NCBI GenBank assembly: GCA_014859075.1
Contig: JACUUW010000310.1
Coordinates: 1-8,145 of the forward strand
Source: Desulforudis sp.
GTDB taxonomy: Bacteria; Bacillota; Desulfotomaculia; Desulfotomaculales; Desulforudaceae
Length of the DNA stretch: 8,145 nucleotides
Direction: 5' to 3'
In this document: positions 1 through 5,551 of the stretch, one piece after another
Layout of the letters: each line of letters begins with the position of its first letter
Numbering within the stretch: position 1 is the stretch's first letter
The notes under the pieces: generated by a model
The model's database searches: none
What the model was told of the DNA's origin: nothing
The model's input: the letters and a program-made list of their open reading frames with translations, nothing else
Position numbers and translations under genes: made by a program

Positions 1-1
1 C

Positions 2-262
2 CACTCCAACCTGTTTGATTTCCTGGAAAAGGGACGCAAAGGAATGGCCAGTACCTTTCTGGTGCGCTTGAAAGTCGGTTCCCACCTCATTGACGCCCGG
101 GGGGTGTCCCAGCTCTACCATCGTTCCTTGCGGCCACGGCACGTGGCCGTGATCGTGTTGGCGGCTTCGCTGCCGCTGGCGGCCGTTTTGAGTCTGGCTC
201 CAGCCACCAGGGAGATTCTGTGGCTGTTGTACATCCAGTTACGGGTAATTCTAGGGATTTGA
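2..262 (+). CDS. steA: SteA-like cytokinetic ring protein, C-terminal part (5' end outside window)
   Basis: The reading frame is open from the first bases and ends at TGA 260-262, so only the last 86 residues are visible. They begin with HSNLFDFLEKGRKGMASTF, followed by a VRLKVG...LIDARGVSQLY stretch, which I recognise as the conserved C-terminal region of SteA (homologue of mycobacterial Rv1697 and the corynebacterial cytokinetic-ring protein). The ATG at 44 is internal to this conserved block and is not the real start. Residues about 48-66 form a hydrophobic, membrane-spanning stretch, and residues 71-85 form a second hydrophobic patch, consistent with the C-terminal membrane anchor of the family. 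The catalytic-like, thiamin pyrophosphokinase-related N-terminal part lies upstream of the window. The next gene encodes a SteB/MctB family protein, the same pairing as Rv1697-Rv1698, which supports the call. A role in septum formation or cell-wall hydrolase control is known for actinobacteria and is only inferred here. Confidence 0.8.
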   Translation, partial: HSNLFDFLEKGRKGMASTFLVRLKVGSHLIDARGVSQLYHRSLRPRHVAVIVLAASLPLAAVLSLAPATREILWLLYIQLRVILGI

Positions 263-272
263 GGGAAGATTA

Positions 273-1136
273 ATGATTATAGACATTCGGTACCATATTG
301 CTTCCCTGGTGGCTGTATTCCTGGCGTTGGGAATCGGCATCCTGGTGGGGAGTTCGATTCTCGGAGTCGACACGCTGGCCAGCCAGCAGGAACAGATTGC
401 GGAACGGCTGGAGAACCACCTGAACGAGCTCCGGGAGGAAAACCGGATGGTCCGTGCCGAGGTGACCGCGCTGGAAGCCGAAATCGATCTGCAGTCGCAG
501 TTTTTAAAAGATGTGTTGCCCTTTCTGGTTGGCGGACGCCTGGACGGATATCAGATCGCTCTGGTTGAGATCAGCACTTACCCGGTTGACCACGATCTGC
601 GCGGACTGCTGAAGAACGCGGGGGCCGAGGTGGTCTCGACGACCAGAATTCCGGGGGACCTGAACGTGGAAGGACACGAGGAGAATCTGCTATCCCTGGG
701 GCTGCCCGCGCCAGCGTCCCGAGATGAACTGCACGGCCTCTTGGCCGGGGAGTTGGCTCGGGCCGTTGTGGAAGGTCCTTCGCCGCTGGTGGAGTACCTG
801 ACGGGCGAGGGGCTGATCTCGGTCGGCGGTGAGTACGGCCGCCCGTTGGACGCGGCGGTTCTGTTGGGCGGTGGGGATTCCACGGCTGCGCCGGCCGCCG
901 TGTTGGGCTTTCCGATCATTGACCGCTTGCAGGGTTACGGTCTGCGGGTTTGCGGGGTGGAGGAGCGCGCCGCCCCGGTTTCCTTTATCAAAGAGTTCCA
1001 GGCCAAGTTGGCCTGTACGGTGGACAACATCGACACCACACCCGGACAATTCGCCCTGGTACTGGTTTTGGCCGGACAGGACGGACACTACGGAGTCAAG
1101 GAAACGGCCCAACGGATGCTGCCGGTGCTGAATTGA
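273..1136 (+). CDS. steB: SteB/MctB-family protein (often annotated 'copper transporter', DUF3186)
   Basis: This 287-residue protein starts with a short N-terminus (MIIDIRYHIASLVAVFLALG) and one membrane helix at about residues 9-30, matching the signature start of the MctB family. Residues about 35-80 are rich in Glu, Gln, Leu and Arg with heptad spacing and are very likely a coiled coil. A mixed alpha/beta domain of some 200 residues follows, predicted to lie outside the membrane. The ATG at 273 is preceded by GAGGG (261-265) and lies ten bases after the steA stop, so the two are probably co-translated. In Mycobacterium the homologue Rv1698 was linked to copper efflux. In Corynebacterium the SteA-SteB pair acts at the division septum. 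No metal-binding Cys/His cluster is evident here (only two Cys, in the C-terminal part), so the septal role is favoured by inference. The short TM plus coiled-coil layout resembles small divisome proteins. Confidence 0.82.
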   Translation: MIIDIRYHIASLVAVFLALGIGILVGSSILGVDTLASQQEQIAERLENHLNELREENRMVRAEVTALEAEIDLQSQFLKDVLPFLVGGRLDGYQIALVEISTYPVDHDLRGLLKNAGAEVVSTTRIPGDLNVEGHEENLLSLGLPAPASRDELHGLLAGELARAVVEGPSPLVEYLTGEGLISVGGEYGRPLDAAVLLGGGDSTAAPAAVLGFPIIDRLQGYGLRVCGVEERAAPVSFIKEFQAKLACTVDNIDTTPGQFALVLVLAGQDGHYGVKETAQRMLPVLN

Positions 1137-1153
1137 CGGAAGGCGGGTAATTG

Positions 1154-1846
1154 ATGCCCGACAGAGTCAGCGTGATAATCCCGGCCTTCAACGAGGGGCC
1201 GCGGGTCGGGCGGACGGTAACGGCCGTCCGCGGCATACCGGAAGTTTCCGAAGTCATCGTGGTCGATGACTGTTCCAGCGACGATACGGCTTCCCGGGCA
1301 CGGGAGGCCGGGGCGGAAGTCCTGCGCCTGCCGGCCAACAGGGGAAAGGGCGCCGCGTTGAACGCCGGCATCGAAAAGTCGACCGGAATGGTGATTGTGC
1401 TCCTGGACGGTGATCTCGGCGGGAGCGCCGGGGAGGCCCGAAAGCTGATCCAGCCGGTGGTTGAAGGCCGGGCCGATCTGACCGTCGCCCGGTTTCCGGT
1501 GGCACGTCGCAAGGGCGGTTTCGGCGTCGTCAAGGGTCTGGCCCGGGCGGGAATCCGCTACTTCACCGGTCTGGAAATGGAGAGTCCGATATCCGGACAG
1601 CGTGCCGTGCGGCGCGAATTGCTGTGCAAACTCCTGCCCCTGGCGCCGGGTTACGGCGTGGAGGTGGGGATGAGTATCGAGGCGGCCTTGCACGGCTATC
1701 GGGTTCTCGAAGTCCCGGTCGAAATGCGGCACCGTGAGACCGGGCGCGACCTGAAGGGTTTCGTGCACCGGGGTCGGCAGTTCCGGGACATCGCGGCGAC
1801 TTTGCTGCGGTGCCGTATGAAATACGGAAAGCGGATAGCAAGGTGA
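1154..1846 (+). CDS. Family 2 glycosyltransferase (GT-A fold, soluble)
   Basis: The protein has about 230 residues and typical GT2 motifs: VSVIIPAFNE at residues 5-14, the nucleotide-binding VVDDCSSDDT at 36-45, NRGKGAALNAG at 62-72, and the metal-binding DxD motif as LLDGDLGG at 83-90. A later SGQRAVRR stretch resembles the acceptor-side region of polyprenyl-phosphate and phosphoglycerate glycosyltransferases. There is no membrane segment, unlike many dolichyl-phosphate-type GT2 enzymes, so it probably works at the inner membrane face with a partner. I chose ATG 1154 because GGCGGG (1142-1147) lies six bases before it. The in-frame TTG at 1151, seven bases after GGAAGG (1138-1143), adds one residue and cannot be excluded. 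The donor sugar and acceptor cannot be read from the sequence. The gene overlaps the following MraY-like gene by four bases, suggesting both act in one glycan or glycolipid pathway. Confidence 0.85.
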   Translation: MPDRVSVIIPAFNEGPRVGRTVTAVRGIPEVSEVIVVDDCSSDDTASRAREAGAEVLRLPANRGKGAALNAGIEKSTGMVIVLLDGDLGGSAGEARKLIQPVVEGRADLTVARFPVARRKGGFGVVKGLARAGIRYFTGLEMESPISGQRAVRRELLCKLLPLAPGYGVEVGMSIEAALHGYRVLEVPVEMRHRETGRDLKGFVHRGRQFRDIAATLLRCRMKYGKRIAR

Positions 1847-2691
1847 ACTCGACTTTGGAAATCCTGATCTTCCTCGCTCTGGGATCGGCTCTGGCCGTCC
1901 CGGCACTTCCCCTCCTCAACAGGATCATCACCGCGGCGGGGCACGTACGGCCCAACTACCGCGGCGAAGTGATTCCGGCCGGCGTCGGTGTTCTGTTTTT
2001 CATCGTACCGTCTTTGTTGTTCACGGTTGCCGCCGTGATCCGTCCCGACGCCGCTTATGCCGGTCTGTTTCCCGTCTTTCTGCTGGCGGTGGGCGGCATG
2101 GCCTTTCTGGGCCTGGTGGACGACGTGTACGGTTCCCGTGAGGCCAGCGGGCTAAGGGGTCACCTGACCCGGTTGCTCAAGGGTCACGTCACCACCGGGG
2201 CGCTGAAGGCGATCGGTGGGCTGGTGATCGCCTTTCTGGTGAGTCTGGCGACTTCCCGGGGGCCGGAGATCGTGGTCGACACCCTGATCATTGCGCTCTC
2301 GGCCAACGCCCTGAATCTGCTGGACCTCCGCCCCGGACGGGCCGGCAAGGGTTTTCTGGTGGCGGGGGGGTTGCTTCTGGGCGCCGGCTGGGGCAACCCA
2401 CTGCTGGTGTTTCCGGCCGCGGTCGGCGGAGCGCTGCTTGTTTACCTGCCGGCTGACCTGCGGGGTCGGGCCATGATGGGAGACGCCGGGGCCAACGTCC
2501 TGGGGGTGGTGCTGGGCCTCACGGTCGTTTGGACCTTGGCCCTGCCCGCCAAATCAGCCGTGTTGATTTTCTTGGTGGCCTTTCACCTCCTTACCGAGCG
2601 CTATTCCCTTACCGAAGTAATCGCCCGGAACCGGCTGCTTGATTTTGTGGATCGTCTGGGCCGCCGGAGAAGGGATTTCCCCGACTTATAA
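1843..2691 (+). CDS. Divergent MraY/WecA-superfamily membrane protein (glycosyltransferase family 4-like)
   Basis: This 282-residue polytopic membrane protein has about eight to ten hydrophobic segments. Several family motifs of the polyprenyl-phosphate sugar-1-phosphate transferases are recognisable in the right order: RPNYRGEVIPAGVG (36-49) for the N-terminal substrate loop, LGLVDDVYG (89-97) for the Asp-Asp motif, NALNLLDLRPGRAGKG (155-170) for the NxxNxxDGxDGLA motif, and MMGDAGANVLG (211-221) for the GDxGS motif. The His-rich loop near the C-terminus of MraY and WecA (HxHH) is absent; RNRLLDFVDRLGRR (262-275) occupies that place. The enzyme is therefore divergent, and activity is uncertain. 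I chose GTG 1843, which overlaps the upstream stop as GTGA and has GGAAAGCGGA seven bases before it. An upstream in-frame GTG at 1810 would add eleven polar residues that overlap the glycosyltransferase gene, which is less likely. Its neighbours suggest lipid-linked sugar synthesis for the envelope. Confidence 0.72.
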   Translation: MNSTLEILIFLALGSALAVPALPLLNRIITAAGHVRPNYRGEVIPAGVGVLFFIVPSLLFTVAAVIRPDAAYAGLFPVFLLAVGGMAFLGLVDDVYGSREASGLRGHLTRLLKGHVTTGALKAIGGLVIAFLVSLATSRGPEIVVDTLIIALSANALNLLDLRPGRAGKGFLVAGGLLLGAGWGNPLLVFPAAVGGALLVYLPADLRGRAMMGDAGANVLGVVLGLTVVWTLALPAKSAVLIFLVAFHLLTERYSLTEVIARNRLLDFVDRLGRRRRDFPDL

Positions 2692-2699
2692 CGAATGGT

Positions 2700-3398
2700 A
2701 TGAGCGTGGGCGGGCATTTTTACCCAACAAACCGGGTCAGTATTTTTGTGGGCGCTCTGGGCAGCGGGAAGACCGAACTGGCCATCAACACCGCGTTGAT
2801 GCTGGCCCAAGAGGTTCCGGTCGCCTTGGTGGACCTGGACGTCATTAACCCGTATTACCGGGTGCGCAAAGTCAAGACGGAACTTGCCCGTCTCGGAGTT
2901 GATGTGGTGTGCCCGCCCGATGCACTGATGCAGGCCGATGTGCCGGCGTTGACGCCGGCCATTTGGGGCGTGTTGTCGCGGGACGATCAACGGGGGGTCT
3001 TCGACGTCGGGGGCGACGATATCGGCGCCATCGTCCTGGGCAGCTTGCGACCCAGTCTGCCGACCGGACACTACGCCGTCTATTTTGTGGTGAATACGTG
3101 CCGGGCCCATTCGGCTACGCGGGCCGACATCCACTTGATGATCGACCGGATCGAGCGCACGGCCCGGGTGGGTATAGACTACCTGATCAACAATACCAAC
3201 CTGGGTCCGGAAACCGACGCGGCCACGGTGGTTGAAGGCCGCCGTATTTTGGGTGTCGTGGCCGGGGAGCGGGGAGTGTCCGTGGCCTGCACCGGGGTCC
3301 GGCCCGGCATCGCCGCCGCGGTCCGGGCTCTTGATGCCGTCACCCCGGTATTCCGGTTGCGGTTTTTTATGCGCCCACCTTGGGAAACAGAGGTCTGA
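2700..3398 (+). CDS. Uncharacterised P-loop ATPase (CobQ/MinD-like, SIMIBI type)
   Basis: This 232-residue soluble protein has a classical Walker A motif GALGSGKT at residues 18-25, followed by VALVDLDVINPYYRVR (41-56), whose DLD matches the second Asp-containing motif of the MinD/ParA/CobQ group. A probable Walker B/switch region follows as VFDVGGDDIGA (100-110), and LINNTNLG lies at 162-169. The extra lysine of the deviant Walker A (KGGxGKT) of true ParA/MinD proteins is missing, so a partitioning role is not supported. I do not recognise a characterised family member. No good ribosome binding site lies before ATG 2700. The gene starts eight bases after the stop of the MraY-like gene and may be translated by reinitiation; GTG 2706 is an alternative start two codons in. 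It lies just before the ferredoxin oxidoreductase operon, so a role in maturation or regulation of that enzyme is possible but only suggested by position. Confidence 0.72.
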   Translation: MSVGGHFYPTNRVSIFVGALGSGKTELAINTALMLAQEVPVALVDLDVINPYYRVRKVKTELARLGVDVVCPPDALMQADVPALTPAIWGVLSRDDQRGVFDVGGDDIGAIVLGSLRPSLPTGHYAVYFVVNTCRAHSATRADIHLMIDRIERTARVGIDYLINNTNLGPETDAATVVEGRRILGVVAGERGVSVACTGVRPGIAAAVRALDAVTPVFRLRFFMRPPWETEV

Positions 3399-3434
3399 AG
3401 CCGAAACAAAACCTGTCGGTTAAGGAGAGCGGTA

Positions 3435-3444
3435 GCGTTAACGC
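3435..3444. repeat. 10-bp perfect palindrome upstream of korD
   Basis: GCGTTAACGC reads identically on both strands and lies about 50 bases before the korD start, in the only sizeable spacer inside this gene run. Its position would suit an operator for the oxidoreductase operon, but no regulator gene lies nearby and a 10-bp palindrome can arise by chance. Confidence 0.25.
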
Positions 3445-3450
3445 AAATTG

Positions 3451-3474
3451 TGAATTCTGACTTCTGAATTCTGG
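3451..3474. repeat. Intergenic heptamer array (TGAATTC units), upstream copy
   Basis: Three consecutive 7-base units occupy 3451-3471: TGAATTC, TGACTTC, TGAATTC, followed by TGG. The middle unit differs by one base. The units are the reverse complement of the GAATTCA units found after dapF, so this is the same element in the opposite orientation. Each perfect unit contains the palindrome GAATTC. The array lies between the ATPase gene and the ribosome binding site of korD. It is AT-rich compared with the surroundings. Its function is unknown; it looks like a dispersed intergenic repeat. Confidence 0.7.
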
Positions 3475-3478
3475 TCAT

Positions 3479-3485
3479 GAGGGAG
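3479..3485 (+). promoter_or_regulatory. Ribosome binding site deciding the TTG start of korD
   Basis: GAGGGAG lies nine bases before TTG 3495. A stop codon TAG at 3492-3494 directly precedes the TTG in the same frame, so no upstream start can be used. The next possible start would remove the first Cys motif. Confidence 0.65.
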
Positions 3486-3494
3486 ATGGGATAG

Positions 3495-3740
3495 TTGGGC
3501 CTGGTCACTTTCCGGGAGGAGCGCTGTAAAGGGTGCGGCCTTTGCGTGGAGTTCTGTCCCAAGAAGATTATCGTGCTGGCCGATCACTTCAACGTACTCG
3601 GCTTTCATCCGGCGACCGCGACCGACCTCAGCCGGTGCACCGGATGCGGCATCTGCGCCTGGATGTGTCCGGACGTGGTCATTGAAGTGGATTGGAACGG
3701 CGGCAAGCCGCCGGGGGAAAGGGGTGAGTCACCTGCCTAG
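3495..3740 (+). CDS. korD: 2-oxoacid:ferredoxin oxidoreductase, delta subunit (two [4Fe-4S] ferredoxin)
   Basis: This small 81-residue protein carries two classical CxxCxxCxxxCP clusters, at C11-C14-C17-C21-P22 and C48-C51-C54-C58-P59, each binding a [4Fe-4S] centre. This is the size and arrangement of the ferredoxin-like delta subunit of four-subunit 2-oxoglutarate/2-oxoisovalerate:ferredoxin oxidoreductases, which passes electrons from the thiamine diphosphate site to external ferredoxin. The start is TTG 3495, forced by an adjacent in-frame stop and supported by a GAGGGAG ribosome binding site. The next gene begins 17 bases before the end of this one, so alpha-subunit translation is probably coupled to it. 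A free-standing ferredoxin is the alternative, but the three downstream subunits make the delta-subunit assignment strong. The C-terminal tail after residue 66 is polar and glycine-rich and contains no motif. Confidence 0.9.
   Translation: MGLVTFREERCKGCGLCVEFCPKKIIVLADHFNVLGFHPATATDLSRCTGCGICAWMCPDVVIEVDWNGGKPPGERGESPA
3713..3722 (+). promoter_or_regulatory. Ribosome binding site inside korD for korA GTG start
   Basis: A purine-rich GGGGGAAAGG tract lies immediately before GTG 3724, with GGGGGA five bases away. It favours this GTG over TTG 3682 (no comparable site) and over ATG 3748. Confidence 0.5.
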
Positions 3741-4833
3741 AGTACTGATGAAGGGGAACGAAGCTTTCGGCGAGGGCGCGGTCCGGGCCGGATGCCGACA
3801 CACCTTTGCCTACCCGATCACCCCGCAGTCGGAGTTGGCCCACTTTTTGGCCCGCCGCCTGCCCGAAATCGGCGGTGTTTTCGTCCAGGCGGAGAGCGAG
3901 GTATCCGCGATCAACATGGTTTTCGGCGCCGCGGCGGCCGGGGCCCGGGTCCTGACTTCGTCTTCGAGTCCGGGCATCAGCCTGATGCAGGAGGGCATAT
4001 CGTATATTGCCGGCGCCCGTTTGCCGTGCGTGATCGTTAACGTGATGCGGGGTGGACCCGGACTGGGCAATATCGCCCCGGCACAGGGCGATTACTTTCA
4101 GGCGGTTAAAGGCGGCGGCCACGGCGACTACTGCCAGATCGTCCTGGCGCCGGCTTCGGTGCCGGAGATCATTGAGATGATGATCCTGGCCTTTGATTTG
4201 GCCGATCGCTATCGGAACCCGGTGATGGTGGTGGGCGACGGCGTCCTGGGCCAGATGATGGAGCCGGTCGAGATCGAACCCGGGGAAACCCGGACGGCCC
4301 CGGCCAAACCCTGGGCCACCGACGGTCAGGGGGACCGGCCCGCGCCCAACATCATCAGTTCGCTCAACATTGTGCCCGAGGACAACGAACGGTTCAACCT
4401 GGACCTGGCGGTGATGTACGCCGAGATCCGGCGCGGTGAGCAGCGTTGCGAGGAATACCGGCTTGACGACGCCGAACTGGTGTTGGTGGCCTTCGGCACC
4501 GTGGCCCGGGTGGCCAAGGCGGTGGTCGACCGGGCCCGCAGGGACGGCATCCGGGCCGGGGTGATCAGGCCGATCACCCTCTGGCCTTTTCCTGAGGACA
4601 GTGTCAAGCGGGCGGCGGCACGCGCCGACAGATTCCTGGTGGTGGAGATGAGTCTGGGCCAGATGGTGGAAGACGTACGGTTGAGCGTCGAGGGGGAAAA
4701 GCCGGTACACTTTTTCGGGCGGCCGGGGGGCTTGGTCCCCACGGTACGCGAGGTGTGCAACGAGGTCAAGAGAATTACGGGGGTGATGCCCGGTGCCGAA
4801 GACGTTCCAGCGGCCACAGGCGTTGACCGATAA
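3724..4833 (+). CDS. korA: 2-oxoacid:ferredoxin oxidoreductase, alpha subunit (KorA/VorB type)
   Basis: This 369-residue cytoplasmic subunit combines the pyrimidine-binding domain I (about residues 5-250) with the domain II fold (about 260-350) of 2-oxoacid:ferredoxin oxidoreductases. Diagnostic motifs are YPITPQSE (30-37), QAESE (55-59), TSSSSPGISLMQEG (78-91), RGGPGLGN (109-116), QGDY (121-124) and GGGHGDY (130-136). The complex oxidises a 2-oxoacid with CoA to acyl-CoA and CO2 and reduces ferredoxin, or runs in reverse to fix CO2. The PGISLMQEG...GPGLGN...KGGGHG pattern resembles subunits named VorB (2-oxoisovalerate), so substrate choice between 2-oxoglutarate and branched-chain 2-oxoacids is open. 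GTG 3724 gives a 17-base overlap with korD. The longer TTG 3682 start adds fourteen residues without family similarity. Together with korD, korB and korC the enzyme is complete. Confidence 0.9.
   Translation: MSHLPRVLMKGNEAFGEGAVRAGCRHTFAYPITPQSELAHFLARRLPEIGGVFVQAESEVSAINMVFGAAAAGARVLTSSSSPGISLMQEGISYIAGARLPCVIVNVMRGGPGLGNIAPAQGDYFQAVKGGGHGDYCQIVLAPASVPEIIEMMILAFDLADRYRNPVMVVGDGVLGQMMEPVEIEPGETRTAPAKPWATDGQGDRPAPNIISSLNIVPEDNERFNLDLAVMYAEIRRGEQRCEEYRLDDAELVLVAFGTVARVAKAVVDRARRDGIRAGVIRPITLWPFPEDSVKRAAARADRFLVVEMSLGQMVEDVRLSVEGEKPVHFFGRPGGLVPTVREVCNEVKRITGVMPGAEDVPAATGVDR
4779..4786 (+). promoter_or_regulatory. Ribosome binding site inside korA for korB GTG start
   Basis: GGGGGTGA lies six bases before GTG 4793. 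It supports a korB start 41 bases inside the 3' end of korA. Confidence 0.5.
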
Positions 4834-5551
4834 GCCTTTTCACTACTGCCCGGGCTGTACCCACGGGATCATCCACCGCCTGGTGGCCGAAGCCGTCGAC
4901 CAACTGGCGGTACGGAAGAAGACGGTCGGGGTCTGTCCGGTGGGCTGCGCGGTGTTTGCGTACGACTACTTCAACTGCGACATGATCCAGGCCGCGCACG
5001 GCCGCGCCCCGGCGGTGGCGACGGGGGTGAAGCGGGTCCTGCCGGACCGGGTGGTGTTCACCTACCAGGGAGACGGCGACCTGGCCGCCATTGGTACGGC
5101 CGAGATCGTCCACGCTGCGGCCCGGGGGGAAAAGATAACCACCATTTTTGTGAACAACGCGATCTACGGAATGACCGGCGGGCAGATGGCGCCGACCACG
5201 CTTTTGGGGCAGAAGACCACCACCACCCCGCACGGGCGGGATCGGGAAACGGCCGGTTCTCCGCTCCGGGTGGCCGAAATGCTCAGCACGATCGACGGGG
5301 CGGTGTACGTGTCCCGGGTCTCGGTACACAGCCCGCGCCACGTGCGGCTGGCCGGGCGGGCGATCAAGAAAGCGTTCGAAGTACAGCTCTCCGGCCAGGG
5401 TTTTTCGGTCGTCGAGGTGTTGTCCACCTGTCCCACCAACTGGGGCTTGAGTCCGCGGGAGGCCTTGAAGTGGCTTGGAGAGAATATGGTCCCCGTTTTC
5501 CCGCTGGGCGAATTCCGGACCCCCTCGGCGGAGGAGGCGATAGAATGTTAG
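4793..5551 (+). CDS. korB: 2-oxoacid:ferredoxin oxidoreductase, beta subunit (thiamine diphosphate-binding)
   Basis: This 252-residue subunit carries the catalytic cofactor. The start region has HYCPGCTHGI (17-26), the conserved CxxC-containing motif of KorB/VorA subunits, then CPVGC (48-52) and HGRAPAVATGVKR (69-81). The thiamine diphosphate/Mg2+ motif is GDGD (93-96) followed by NNAIYGMTGGQ (121-131), the expected GDG...NN spacing. SPTT-like and GRD residues after 131 complete the domain. In this family the beta subunit forms the carbanion/hydroxyethyl-type intermediate and works with the alpha subunit. The GTG start overlaps korA by 41 bases and has a GGGGGTGA site in front. The first 12 residues are less conserved, so a slightly later start is possible. 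The gene ends inside the start region of korC (overlap of seven bases), so the subunits are translationally linked. Confidence 0.9.
   Translation: MPKTFQRPQALTDKPFHYCPGCTHGIIHRLVAEAVDQLAVRKKTVGVCPVGCAVFAYDYFNCDMIQAAHGRAPAVATGVKRVLPDRVVFTYQGDGDLAAIGTAEIVHAAARGEKITTIFVNNAIYGMTGGQMAPTTLLGQKTTTTPHGRDRETAGSPLRVAEMLSTIDGAVYVSRVSVHSPRHVRLAGRAIKKAFEVQLSGQGFSVVEVLSTCPTNWGLSPREALKWLGENMVPVFPLGEFRTPSAEEAIEC
5530..5537 (+). promoter_or_regulatory. Strong ribosome binding site for korC
   Basis: GGAGGAGG lies seven bases before ATG 5545. It shows that the gamma subunit starts here rather than at an upstream in-frame start near 5470, which would lie within korB. Confidence 0.8.

Noticed and set aside
1088..1906. 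Long minus-strand open frame opposite the glycosyltransferase gene
   Set aside because: It is antisense to a gene with clear GT2 motifs, has a His/Arg/Pro-rich composition, no domain motif and no ribosome binding site; such frames are common in GC-rich DNA.
3399..3494. Promoter for the oxidoreductase operon
   Set aside because: The spacer is the best candidate location, but no -35/-10 pair with correct spacing could be identified.
3682..3723. Upstream TTG extension of korA
   Set aside because: The extra fourteen residues are not family-like, and a purine-rich site points to GTG 3724.
3679..4710. Minus-strand frame of 343 codons opposite korA
   Set aside because: korA is certain from its motifs. 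The antisense translation is rich in His, Gln and Arg without recognisable fold or motif.
5470..5544. Upstream extension of korC
   Set aside because: It lies inside korB, and GGAGGAGG at 5530-5537 fixes ATG 5545; the conserved GFGGQG motif then falls at the expected residue 9.
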